A DNA stretch of 64,000 nucleotides from Streptomyces sp. NBC_00341 (lineage in GTDB: Bacteria; Actinomycetota; Actinomycetes; Streptomycetales; Streptomycetaceae). This document shows positions 43,901 through 50,908 of the stretch, piece after piece. The translations under genes and the position numbers were made by a program. Positions within the stretch are counted from its first letter, which is position 1; each line of letters begins with the position of its first letter. The notes under the pieces are model-generated. The model did not search any database, had not been told where the DNA came from, and was given only the letters and a program-made list of their open reading frames with translations. The stretch lies in the NCBI RefSeq assembly GCF_041435055.1, contig NZ_CP108002.1, positions 186,001-250,000 of the forward strand, given 5' to 3'.

Positions 43901-43994
43901 CCAGCGGGCGTACGGCGCTGTAGACGGCGGGGCGAACGACCCGGTCGAGCAGCTTGCGGATCCGGGCCTCGATGATCCGGCGGTCGTCATGCAC
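40902..43994 (-). CDS. Alpha-mannosidase, glycoside hydrolase family 38 (first copy)
   Basis: A 1030-residue cytoplasmic exo-alpha-mannosidase. After an N-terminal jelly-roll-like region (1-245) the catalytic domain opens with GHAHIDSAWLWPVRETVRK (about 259-277), giving the zinc ligands His and Asp. The nucleophile Asp lies in WLPDSFGYTAAYPQ (about residue 374). MWVEADGNLPGGEAL and FEWEGIDGSRIFTHCPPVD are further family blocks, followed by the long beta C-terminal domain. There is no signal peptide. GTG 43994 follows GGAAGG. It overlaps the DUF2264 gene by 8 bases. It should release alpha-linked mannose from imported oligosaccharides. Paralogue at 50909. Confidence 0.95.
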   Translation of the reverse strand: MHDDRRIIEARIRKLLDRVVRPAVYSAVRPLALSAWRVDGEPVPVAEALGADYEPFTVGDAWGSPWQTTWMRARTDIPGDWSGRRVEAVFDLDFDLSKGPGGQAEGLVHDGLGTPLQGLHPYNRSVLLDDSAAGGATVDLLIELAANPPIVGSAGLHLHHGSLETAGNAPLYHLKQADIAVREEDVWHLVHDIEVLDELMHELPLSSTRRHEILYALRHAADAVDPADVAGTAARARGLLADVLSRPAHASAHTLSAVGHAHIDSAWLWPVRETVRKCARTFTNMTTLAQEYPELVFACSSAQQYAWMKQQRPDIYARMKKAAADGNWVPVGGMWVEADGNLPGGEALARQLVYGRRFFAEEFGVDQPGIWLPDSFGYTAAYPQLARLAGAEWFLTQKLSWNETNRLPHHTFEWEGIDGSRIFTHCPPVDSYNASLTARENAHAEGNFSDKGVATRSLVPFGYGDGGGGPSRSMLEKARRLRDLEGSPKVVVESPDAFFEAARAEREGARLPVWRGELYLENHRGTYTSQARTKRGNRRSEALLREAELWAATAAVRSGAPYPYERLESLWQRVLLNQFHDILPGSSIAWVHQQAEREYGGIHAELETLIADAAERLPGRPALLNAGPYARREVAVLAGDPGFPGAQRLADGRTAVLAETGPLASGGAAEAREPVTARAQDGGFVLDNGVLTVVVDRRGLVTSVYDHAARREAIAPGAVGNLLQLHPDDPNLWSAWNIDSYYRDVVHDVDTCESVALADEGPLLASVRVERVHGDSRFVQHIELAAESRQVTVRNDIDWQERDTVLKAAWPLDVHAERESAEIQFGHVQRPTHENTSWDAARFELWAHRWVHVGERRWGAALLTDSTYGHDVRRDTRQDGGTTTTLRLTLLRSPHSPDPQADRGTHRFGYALLAGAGIEEAVAGGYALNLPLRAAPAETAALVTLDTTDVVVESVKLADDRSGDVVVRLYEACGGAVRAGLSAGFPLAGAQDCDLLEQPERELAPEDGAVALAFRPFQIRTLRLRPAARK

Positions 43995-45990
43995 GGAGCT
44001 GGTCCTTCCAGGGGTCGTACGCGGAGTCGTCGGGGGCGGGCAGCCGGATGGTGTCGTGCGCGCCGTCGGCCCAGGTGACGTCCGCGAGCAGGGCGTCGCC
44101 CTCGGCGCGGGTGGTGACCTGGGGCAGGGCGCCGGGGCCGGTGCCGCCGAGGTGGACGAGGGCGACGTGGATCGCGCCGTCTGTGACGGGTCCCTCGGTC
44201 GCCACGACCGGGGTGGCGGAGGTGCCTCCGAGGGCGTTGGAGCCGGCTCCGGCCACCGAGGCCGCGCGGGGCAGCCCGTGTGCCCCGATGACGACGGAGA
44301 CCAGCCCGTCGGCTCCCTCGACCCGGGCCGCGGCCCCCTCCACGGTTGCGGCGCCGGCCCCGGAGCGGGGATCGACGGCCAGCGCCCAGCCACCGACACG
44401 CAGCCGGTGACCGGCCGCCGCGCCGCCGTCCGCACGGTCCTCGGCACAGCCGTCGACCCGTACGGCGCGCACCTCGACGGACCCCCGCAGGGCCGACCCC
44501 GTGGTGATCCAGGGGCCCAGGGTGTAGGGGGTGTCGGGCCCGCCGAAGACGTCCCAGGTCGCATCCTTCGGCCAGTGCGCGCGGGACCGGGAGACGGCCG
44601 TGGCCCCGTCGATGGAGATCCTTTCCGCGGGGCGCCGGTGCGAGGCGCGTCCCGCCGCGTCCAGCAGGACGACCGCGTTGTCGAGCGGCTCCGCGTCCGC
44701 GCTGCCGCCGGGGACGGTGGGGTCGCCGGGGGTCTCAGGGGCGGTGTGCGTCGAGTAGGCGAAGCGGGCGTAGCCGGGGTCGTCGGCGTGCGGGCGGGCC
44801 GGGTCCGCGTGGTCGCCGCCGTGGTTGACGACGCGGACGACCCCGTCGGCGGCGGTGCCGGAGACGAGCCAGCCGGGCGCGGTCAGGGTCCGCGTGAAGT
44901 CGCCCTGTTCGACGGGCAGCGGGGGCGCCGCCTCGGTCCACACCGGGTGCTCGGGCGGCAGGGCGAGGCCGATGAACCCCTTGCTCGCCCAGTACGGGGA
45001 CGCGGGGCCCGAGTACCCCTGCAAAATGCCGCGGAAGGGCCGGTGCCAGCCGAGTGTCAGCAGGCCGTGCTCGTCGGTGGCGCCGTGGTCGGTGAAGTGG
45101 TCCAGCATCCGGCCGGCGAGCGCCCGGGTCTCCCCCGGCGCGAGCGGTGTGGCGTCGAACAGTGCGCCGGTCCACAGCGGGGCGAGCGCGGCGTGCCGGT
45201 AGGTGAGGGAGCGGCCGTGGACGAGCGGTGAGCCGTTGCCGCCGATCAGGAGCCGCTGGTCCGCCAGGAAGCGGTGCAGCCTGGTCCGGTAGCGGTCGAG
45301 GAGTCCGGCGGGCGCGGCGTCGCCGAGGATGCGGCAGAACCACAGCGGGTACAGGTGCATGGCCCAGCCGTTGTAGTGGTCGAAGTTGCGGTGGGCGGCG
45401 CCGGTGAGCCCGTCCGAGTACCAGCCCTCGCCCGCGTACCAGCCGTCGGTGAGGGCGATGACCCGGTCGAGGTCCTGCTGGCGCCACTGTCCGCCGGCCG
45501 TGCGGGCGAACGCCTCGGTGACGCCCTGGAACCAGATCCAGTTGTTGCCCGGCATCGGGTCGCCCACCATGGGCGCCAGCCAGTCCAGGACCCGCTGCCG
45601 GACCCGGTCGTCGAGGCGGTCCCAGATCCACGGCCGGGTCTCGTGCAGGGCGATCGCGATCGACGCGGCCTCGACCTTCGCCTGGCCGCGTTCGGCGAAG
45701 GTGGGCCAGCGCTCCGGGTTCGCGGGGTCGGTGCCCGCGGCCAGGCCCGCGGCGTACCAGCCGGCGAGGTCGAGCGGGTCGGCTCCGCCCGCTCCCGCCA
45801 GCCGGAATCCGGCCAGCAGGAAGGTGCGGGCGAAGCCTTCGAGCCCGTCGCTGTGCGCGCCGTTGTGGCTCGGGACGCCGGGCAGGCTGATCAGGGCGTG
45901 CTCGTCGGTGGCGTACGGCCGTACGGCGAGCAGCATCCGGTCTGCGGTGCGCTCCCAGTGGGCGCGGTCCTCTGCGGGGGTGCGGTTCAT
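43987..45990 (-). CDS. DUF2264-domain protein
   Basis: A 667-residue cytoplasmic protein. The N-terminal two thirds (about 1-380) is a DUF2264 (alpha/alpha)6-type region with NNWIWFQGVTEAFARTAGGQ, NFDHYNGWAMHLYPLWF and SLTYRHAALAPLW; the rest is beta-rich, as in heparinase II/III-like proteins. DUF2264 proteins cluster with polysaccharide-degradation genes and are suspected glycosidases or lyases, but no proven reaction can be assigned. It overlaps both neighbours (ATGA with the binding protein, 8 bases with the mannosidase), so it belongs to the transporter/mannosidase operon. Confidence 0.88.
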   Translation of the reverse strand: MNRTPAEDRAHWERTADRMLLAVRPYATDEHALISLPGVPSHNGAHSDGLEGFARTFLLAGFRLAGAGGADPLDLAGWYAAGLAAGTDPANPERWPTFAERGQAKVEAASIAIALHETRPWIWDRLDDRVRQRVLDWLAPMVGDPMPGNNWIWFQGVTEAFARTAGGQWRQQDLDRVIALTDGWYAGEGWYSDGLTGAAHRNFDHYNGWAMHLYPLWFCRILGDAAPAGLLDRYRTRLHRFLADQRLLIGGNGSPLVHGRSLTYRHAALAPLWTGALFDATPLAPGETRALAGRMLDHFTDHGATDEHGLLTLGWHRPFRGILQGYSGPASPYWASKGFIGLALPPEHPVWTEAAPPLPVEQGDFTRTLTAPGWLVSGTAADGVVRVVNHGGDHADPARPHADDPGYARFAYSTHTAPETPGDPTVPGGSADAEPLDNAVVLLDAAGRASHRRPAERISIDGATAVSRSRAHWPKDATWDVFGGPDTPYTLGPWITTGSALRGSVEVRAVRVDGCAEDRADGGAAAGHRLRVGGWALAVDPRSGAGAATVEGAAARVEGADGLVSVVIGAHGLPRAASVAGAGSNALGGTSATPVVATEGPVTDGAIHVALVHLGGTGPGALPQVTTRAEGDALLADVTWADGAHDTIRLPAPDDSAYDPWKDQLRA

Positions 45991-47615
45991 GACTGGCGGC
46001 TCTCCCATGCCTGTTCGTACTCCGCGCGGATCCGGTCGCCGGCCTGCTTGCGCCAGTTCCGCATCGCCTCGTCCCACTCCTTGAGGGGGACGCGGCCCTG
46101 CATGATGCCCTTGCGGGTGTCGTCCAGGGTCTTCTGGAGCAGCGCGGACATCTTGGCGTTGGTCGGCGAGTAGAGGTCCTCGGTCGGATTGGCGAGCAGC
46201 CGTTCGACCGCTTCCTTCTGGAACGCGTACTGCGTCTTCACGATCTCCGGCCCGGACGGGTAGTACAGCGTGAAGGGCGCGTCCGTGGCGAAGATCGTCG
46301 GCAGGGTGACCTCGGCCTGGCCCTTCGGGGTGAGGATCGGGTCGGTTCCCTTGAGGGTGTGGTCCGCGCCGGGGACGCCGTACTTGCGCAGCAGGTAGCC
46401 GTCCGTACCGAAGGGCGAGGCGAGTGCGTTCATCGCGCGCAGGATCTGCTTGATCCGCTCCTTGGGCGCCTTCTTGATGATGAGCATGCCGTAGTAGGAC
46501 TGGCCCTGCCATTGGACGCCCTCGCCGCCGTCCCAGCCGGGCGCGAGCAGGTAGCCGAGTTCGAAGCCCTTCGTGGCCGGGGCGTACATGGAGTAGTAGT
46601 CGTTCCAGGCCACGGGCCCGTCGGGGTTCAGGACAGTCTGTCCGGTGCCGAACCAGTCCTTCACCTTCCCGGTGACGCTGTAGGCGTCCGGGTGCATCAC
46701 GCCGGCCTTGGTCATCCGGCGGACCGCGTCCAGGGTCTGCCTGGCCTCCTCGGTCTCGAACCACCAGGTGAACTTCCCTCCTTCCTCACGCCACTTGTTG
46801 GGTCCCCCGAGCATCTGCATCACGGTGTCGAACGCGGTGATGGGGTCGCCCATGGCGTACTGGCTGTGCTTGCGGTCGGTGACGTCCTTGCACAGCCGGA
46901 AGAACTCCTGCCAGCTCTTCGGGTCCGGGTCGAGACCGCGTGCGCGGATCAGGTCGAGCCGGGTGAAGATCGGGCCGCCGGAGAGCGGGCGGGGCATCGG
47001 TATCGCGTAGATACCGCCGTTGAGCACGCAGGGCGCCCAGGAGGGGGACGGGATGTTCGCGAGGTACGGGTAGTCCCGGATGCCGTCACCGGAGAGATGC
47101 TCGGTCAGGTCCTGGAAGAGCGCGTCCAGCATGCCCGGTGTGGCGGCGGAGTTCTGGCTCGGCGGCAGCATCAGCATGGTGTCGGGCAGATCGCCGCCCG
47201 CGACGGTCACGGCGAACTTGTTCGGGTAGTCGCTGACCGGTGAGATCTGGAAGTTGAGATCGCACCCGACGCTCCTGTTCAGGGCCTGCCACATGACGTT
47301 GTCCGTGACCGGCGGCGGCACCGGGTTGAAGATCAGCGTCATGATGTCGATGGCCGGGCCCTTGGCGGGCGGGCCGCCCGGCAGTGACTTCACCGGCTTG
47401 GCCGGGAAGTTGAGATACCCGGGCGCGACACCGGCGGCGGTGGCCGGCATGGATGTCGGGACGCCGTTGTACGGGATGTAGGCGGGCAGCGGGACCTTGG
47501 CGTTGGCGGCCTTGGTCGACACGGGGCGGTAGTCCCCGCAGCCGGCCAGGGTCAGGCCGGCCGTGACACCGGCGGCCGAGGCGAGGAAGCCGCGACGACT
47601 GAGTGATGAGTTCAT
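45987..47615 (-). CDS. Carbohydrate ABC transporter substrate-binding lipoprotein (CUT1, LplA/YtcQ-like)
   Basis: A 542-residue exported binding protein, larger than usual, as in LplA/YtcQ-type oligosaccharide systems. The N-terminus has a twin-arginine-like signal (SLSRRGFLASAAG) ending in lipobox LTLAGC, so it may be Tat-exported and lipidated. The mature fold includes DLPDTMLMLPPSQNS, FTRLDLIRARGLDPDPKSWQ and NPDGPVAWNDYYSMY. ATG 47615 has AGGGG upstream. It follows the two permease genes and overlaps the DUF2264 start. It should bind an oligosaccharide released outside the cell, perhaps mannose-containing judged by the downstream enzymes. Confidence 0.92.
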   Translation of the reverse strand: MNSSLSRRGFLASAAGVTAGLTLAGCGDYRPVSTKAANAKVPLPAYIPYNGVPTSMPATAAGVAPGYLNFPAKPVKSLPGGPPAKGPAIDIMTLIFNPVPPPVTDNVMWQALNRSVGCDLNFQISPVSDYPNKFAVTVAGGDLPDTMLMLPPSQNSAATPGMLDALFQDLTEHLSGDGIRDYPYLANIPSPSWAPCVLNGGIYAIPMPRPLSGGPIFTRLDLIRARGLDPDPKSWQEFFRLCKDVTDRKHSQYAMGDPITAFDTVMQMLGGPNKWREEGGKFTWWFETEEARQTLDAVRRMTKAGVMHPDAYSVTGKVKDWFGTGQTVLNPDGPVAWNDYYSMYAPATKGFELGYLLAPGWDGGEGVQWQGQSYYGMLIIKKAPKERIKQILRAMNALASPFGTDGYLLRKYGVPGADHTLKGTDPILTPKGQAEVTLPTIFATDAPFTLYYPSGPEIVKTQYAFQKEAVERLLANPTEDLYSPTNAKMSALLQKTLDDTRKGIMQGRVPLKEWDEAMRNWRKQAGDRIRAEYEQAWESRQS

Positions 47616-47629
47616 GACAGTTTATCCCC

Positions 47630-48571
47630 TTATCCCTTCACCGCTCCGACCATCACGCCCTTGTTCATGTGGCGCTGGAGGAAGGGGTAGACGATCACGA
47701 TGGGCACGATCGACAGCACGAGGATCGCGGCCTGGAGGGACTGGGCGGGCGGCAGCGGCGCCCCGGCGGCGACGTCCACCTGACCGCCGCTGAGCGCCGC
47801 GTTGTTGACGACATAGGTACGCAGCACGAGCTGCATGGGCCACTTGGACGCGTCGTTGATGTAGAGCAGCGCGTTGAAGAAGGCGTTCCAGTAGGTCACC
47901 GCGTAGAACAGGCCGATGACGGCCACCGCGGCTTTGGAGAGCGGGAGCACGATCCTGGTGAGGATCGTCGTCTCGGAGGCGCCGTCGATGCGCGCGGAGT
48001 CCAGGAGCTCCTTGGGGATGCTCATGAAGAAGGACCGCAGCACGATCACGTTGAACGCGTTGATCATGGTCGGCAGGATCAGCGACCAGTAGCTGTTGAT
48101 CAGGCCGAGCTGTTTGACCATCAGGTAGCTGGGGATGACGCCCGGGGCGAACAGCATGGTCATCAGCAGCATGATGAGGACCGGCCGGTGGCCGAAGGAG
48201 CCGGGCCGGCTGAGCCCGTACGCCAGCATGATGGAGCAGACGAGGCTCAGCGCGGTGCCGACCACGGTGATGCCGACGCTGACCAGCATGGCCTTGGACA
48301 CCAGGCCGCCGGAGAGCAGCGCCGAGTAGGCGGACCAGCTGGGGTTGTCGGGCCACAGGACGTAGCCGCCGGCCCTGGTGACCTGGCCGGTGTCGGCGAG
48401 CGAGGTCGAGATGATCGCGAGGAACGGCAGCAGGACCAGCACGACGCAGATCAGCAGGATCAGCGATTTGAGGGTGCGCCACGGCAGGGAGCCCGGCGTT
48501 TCCCCGGGGATGGCGCTGTAGGACCTGCGGGGCCTGCGGCGCACCGGGTGTGCGGGCGACAGTGTTGTCAT
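47630..48571 (-). CDS. Carbohydrate ABC transporter permease (CUT1, LplC/YtcP-like)
   Basis: A 313-residue permease with six membrane helices from about residue 38. The ATPase-coupling EAA loop reads ELLDSARIDGASETTILTRI (the conserved DGA). Other features are LADTGQVTRAGGYVLWP after helix 1 and the C-terminal FLQRHMNKGVMVGAVKG, which matches LplC/YtcP proteins closely. ATG 48571 overlaps the first permease stop (ATGA). It forms the channel with the next-upstream permease. No ATPase gene lies in the cluster, so a shared MsiK-type ATPase elsewhere is presumed. Confidence 0.94.
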   Translation of the reverse strand: MTTLSPAHPVRRRPRRSYSAIPGETPGSLPWRTLKSLILLICVVLVLLPFLAIISTSLADTGQVTRAGGYVLWPDNPSWSAYSALLSGGLVSKAMLVSVGITVVGTALSLVCSIMLAYGLSRPGSFGHRPVLIMLLMTMLFAPGVIPSYLMVKQLGLINSYWSLILPTMINAFNVIVLRSFFMSIPKELLDSARIDGASETTILTRIVLPLSKAAVAVIGLFYAVTYWNAFFNALLYINDASKWPMQLVLRTYVVNNAALSGGQVDVAAGAPLPPAQSLQAAILVLSIVPIVIVYPFLQRHMNKGVMVGAVKG

Positions 48572-49539
48572 GACTTGTACACTCCTTCCTCGCCGAACAG
48601 GTGGGCGATCTTGTTGGCGCCCAGGACGAGCGCGACCCCGATGACTCCCTTGACGAGGCCGACGGCGGCGCTGACGCCCCAATCCCCGCCGATGAGGCCG
48701 TGGTTGTAGACGTAGGTGTCCAGGACCTCGCTGTTCTCCAGGCCGACACCTCCCTGTTGCAGCAGGATCTGTTCGAAGCCGACGGACAGGGCGTCACCGA
48801 GGCGCAGGATGAGGAGCAGGATCACCAGTCCGCGCAGGGCGGGCAGGGTGACGTGCCAGGTCTGCCGCAGCCGGCTCGCGCCGTCCATGGCCGCCGCCTC
48901 GTAGAGGTCGTTGTCGACGCGGGAGAGCGCGGCCAGGAAGAGGATCGTGCCCCAGCCGGTGTCCTTCCAGATGACTTGGGAGGTGAGCAGGGTCTTGAAC
49001 AGCTCGGGGTTCCCGATGATGTTCCAGGTGCCCATGTCGTGGGCCTGGAGGAACAGGTTGAGCATGCCGCCGTTGCCCAGCAGCTGTTGGAAGAGGGCGA
49101 CGACGACCACCCAGGACAGGAAGTGCGGCAGGTACAGGACGTTCTGCACCCACTTCTTGACCCGTTCGCTCACCAGGCTGTTCAGCGCCAGGGCCAGCAG
49201 AATCGGCACCGGGAAGACGAACACCACCTGGATCAGGGTGAGTTCGAGCGTGTTGACGAGCGCGCGGACGAACTGGTCGTCGCCGTTGAAGAGGACCTCG
49301 AAGTTCTTCAGCCCGTTCCACGGACTGTGCAGTATGCCGATGTAGGGCTGATAGTCCTGGAACGCGATGACGTTGCCCAGCAGCGGTATGTAGTGGAACA
49401 GCAGCAGGACCACGGTGCCCGGGATCAGGAACCAGAACAGGGCGGTGTCGCGTCGGCGGCGTGGGCGGCCGGGCCGCTCGCGGCCCGCCTGCCCGCCCTC
49501 CTCGGCCGCGCGGGCGGCCGGTTGCTCAAGTGTTGTCAT
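48568..49539 (-). CDS. Carbohydrate ABC transporter permease (CUT1, LplB-like)
   Basis: A 323-residue permease, first gene of the transporter operon. An arginine-rich cytoplasmic N-terminus (15-37) precedes six helices. Recognisable blocks are HYIPLLGNVIAFQDYQPYIG, VLYLPHFLSWVVVVALFQQL and the EAA loop DLYEAAAMDGASRLRQTW. The C-terminal ANKIAHLFGEEGVYKS is typical of LplB proteins. ATG 49539 is preferred over GTG 49557 because AAAGGG lies 9 bases before it. The downstream permease overlaps its stop. The 131 bases upstream, before the hydroxyacid-dehydrogenase gene, may hold the promoter; no clear operator was seen there. Confidence 0.94.
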   Translation of the reverse strand: MTTLEQPAARAAEEGGQAGRERPGRPRRRRDTALFWFLIPGTVVLLLFHYIPLLGNVIAFQDYQPYIGILHSPWNGLKNFEVLFNGDDQFVRALVNTLELTLIQVVFVFPVPILLALALNSLVSERVKKWVQNVLYLPHFLSWVVVVALFQQLLGNGGMLNLFLQAHDMGTWNIIGNPELFKTLLTSQVIWKDTGWGTILFLAALSRVDNDLYEAAAMDGASRLRQTWHVTLPALRGLVILLLILRLGDALSVGFEQILLQQGGVGLENSEVLDTYVYNHGLIGGDWGVSAAVGLVKGVIGVALVLGANKIAHLFGEEGVYKS

Positions 49540-49670
49540 GACATCAAGCCCTTTCACCGGGGATCAGGCGTGGTCGGCCGCGTCTCGGGGCCGGCTGCGT
49601 GAGGTGGTGCGATGAGTGATGTGACGTCCATGGGGGGGTGGCGAGTGAGCGAGCGGTTCGCGCCGCCGGG

Positions 49671-50774
49671 TCAGGCCAGCCGCGGGAGTGCTTCGCGGGT
49701 GACCTCGCCGAGCAGCGGTTCCCCCGCCACCCAGCGTTCGGTCTCCTCGACCGCGTACTGTCCGAGCCGTCGCACCTCGCTGCCCTGTGCGCCGGCGATG
49801 TGCGGAGTGAGCAGCACGTTCGGCAGGGCCGACAGCGGATGGCCCACGGGCAGGGGTTCGGGGTCCGTCACGTCGAGGTAGGCCTCGATGCGGCCGGTCG
49901 TGCACTCCCGGGCGAGGGCGTCCGTGTCGACGACGGCGCCCCTGGCGGTGTTGATCAGCGCGCCTCCGTCGGGCAGGAGCGCGAGCATGGCGGCGTCGAT
50001 CAGGCCCTCCGTCTCCGGCAGCAGCGGGACGTGAACGCTCACCACCCGGGACAGCCGGCACAGCTCGGCGAGGCCGGTCCGCCGCGCGCCGAGCAGGCGC
50101 GCGGTCTCATCCGTGACATACGGGTCGTACAGCAGGATCTCGTGGCCCGCGCCGGATCTGGCCAGTTCGGCCATCACCCGGCGGCCGATGCGCGAGGCGC
50201 CGACGATGCCCACGGTGAGCCCGTCGGCGCCGGAGCGGTCGGCGGCGCCGGGCCACACGCCGGGGTATCCGGCGGCCATCGTCAGGGTCCGGCGGGCGGC
50301 GAGGCCGATGAGGGCGACGGTGTAAGAGGCGACGGGCCCCGCATTGGCGTCGGCGGCCGAGGAGACCACGATGCCGCGTTCCCACACCGCTTCGCTCACC
50401 AGGGACTTGACGGTCCCGGCGGCATGGATGACGGCGCGCAGCCGGGGCGCGTGCGCGAGGACTCCGGCGGTGAGCCGGGGGCAGCCCCAGCCGCTGATCA
50501 GGATCTCCGCGTCGCCCAGGGCGGCCGCCAGATCGTGTCCGACGGGGGCGGGAGCGAGGCGGACCACGTCGGAGAGGCGGGTGCGCAGGTCTGCGGGGAG
50601 TACGGAATCGGCCACGGCGGGGTCCATGACGCAGACCGCTGCCGGCCGCTCGGACGGCTCCGGCGGTCCGGGTGGTTCGGGCCGTTGCTGCGGCTGCGGT
50701 GGGGTGGGGGGTTCTGGTGGGCCGGGTGGTTCCTGCGGCTCCGGTGGTCCGGGGTGTGCGGCTCGGGCTGTCAT
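49671..50774 (-). CDS. D-2-hydroxyacid dehydrogenase family protein
   Basis: A 367-residue NAD(P)-dependent dehydrogenase. The first 45 residues are an unusual proline/glutamate-rich leader (PPGPPEPPTPPQPQQRPEPP). The enzyme then follows family order: nucleotide-binding GIVGASRIGRRVMAEL, catalytic Arg in LINTARGAVVD, Glu in DVTDPEPLP and His in LLTPHIAGAQGS. Members oxidise or reduce 2-hydroxy acids such as phosphoglycerate, glyoxylate or sugar acids. Lying between the second mannosidase and the transporter operon, it may process a sugar-acid product. ATG 50774 follows a triplicated AAAGAGG ribosome-site-like repeat. Confidence 0.88.
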   Translation of the reverse strand: MTARAAHPGPPEPQEPPGPPEPPTPPQPQQRPEPPGPPEPSERPAAVCVMDPAVADSVLPADLRTRLSDVVRLAPAPVGHDLAAALGDAEILISGWGCPRLTAGVLAHAPRLRAVIHAAGTVKSLVSEAVWERGIVVSSAADANAGPVASYTVALIGLAARRTLTMAAGYPGVWPGAADRSGADGLTVGIVGASRIGRRVMAELARSGAGHEILLYDPYVTDETARLLGARRTGLAELCRLSRVVSVHVPLLPETEGLIDAAMLALLPDGGALINTARGAVVDTDALARECTTGRIEAYLDVTDPEPLPVGHPLSALPNVLLTPHIAGAQGSEVRRLGQYAVEETERWVAGEPLLGEVTREALPRLA

Positions 50775-50781
50775 GCGGGGG

Positions 50782-50814
50782 CCCTCTTTCGGTCCTCTTT
50801 CGGTCCTCTTCCGG
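50782..50814 (-). repeat. Triplicated 11-bp unit containing a ribosome-binding-site sequence
   Basis: Three adjacent copies of TCCTCTTTCGG with minor changes (50782-50792, 50793-50803, 50804-50814). On the minus strand each contains AAAGAGG or GAAGAGG, so the dehydrogenase gene at 50774 is preceded by three tandem Shine-Dalgarno-like sites. Slippage here could tune translation. Confidence 0.6.
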
Positions 50815-50908
50815 TACGTACAGGCCGTCCGGCCCACCGGGACGTCGGCGGCGGGTTGTGCGCCGCCGGCGTCCCGGCACGGGTGCCGCCGTCCCGGGCG
50901 GCAGGTCG

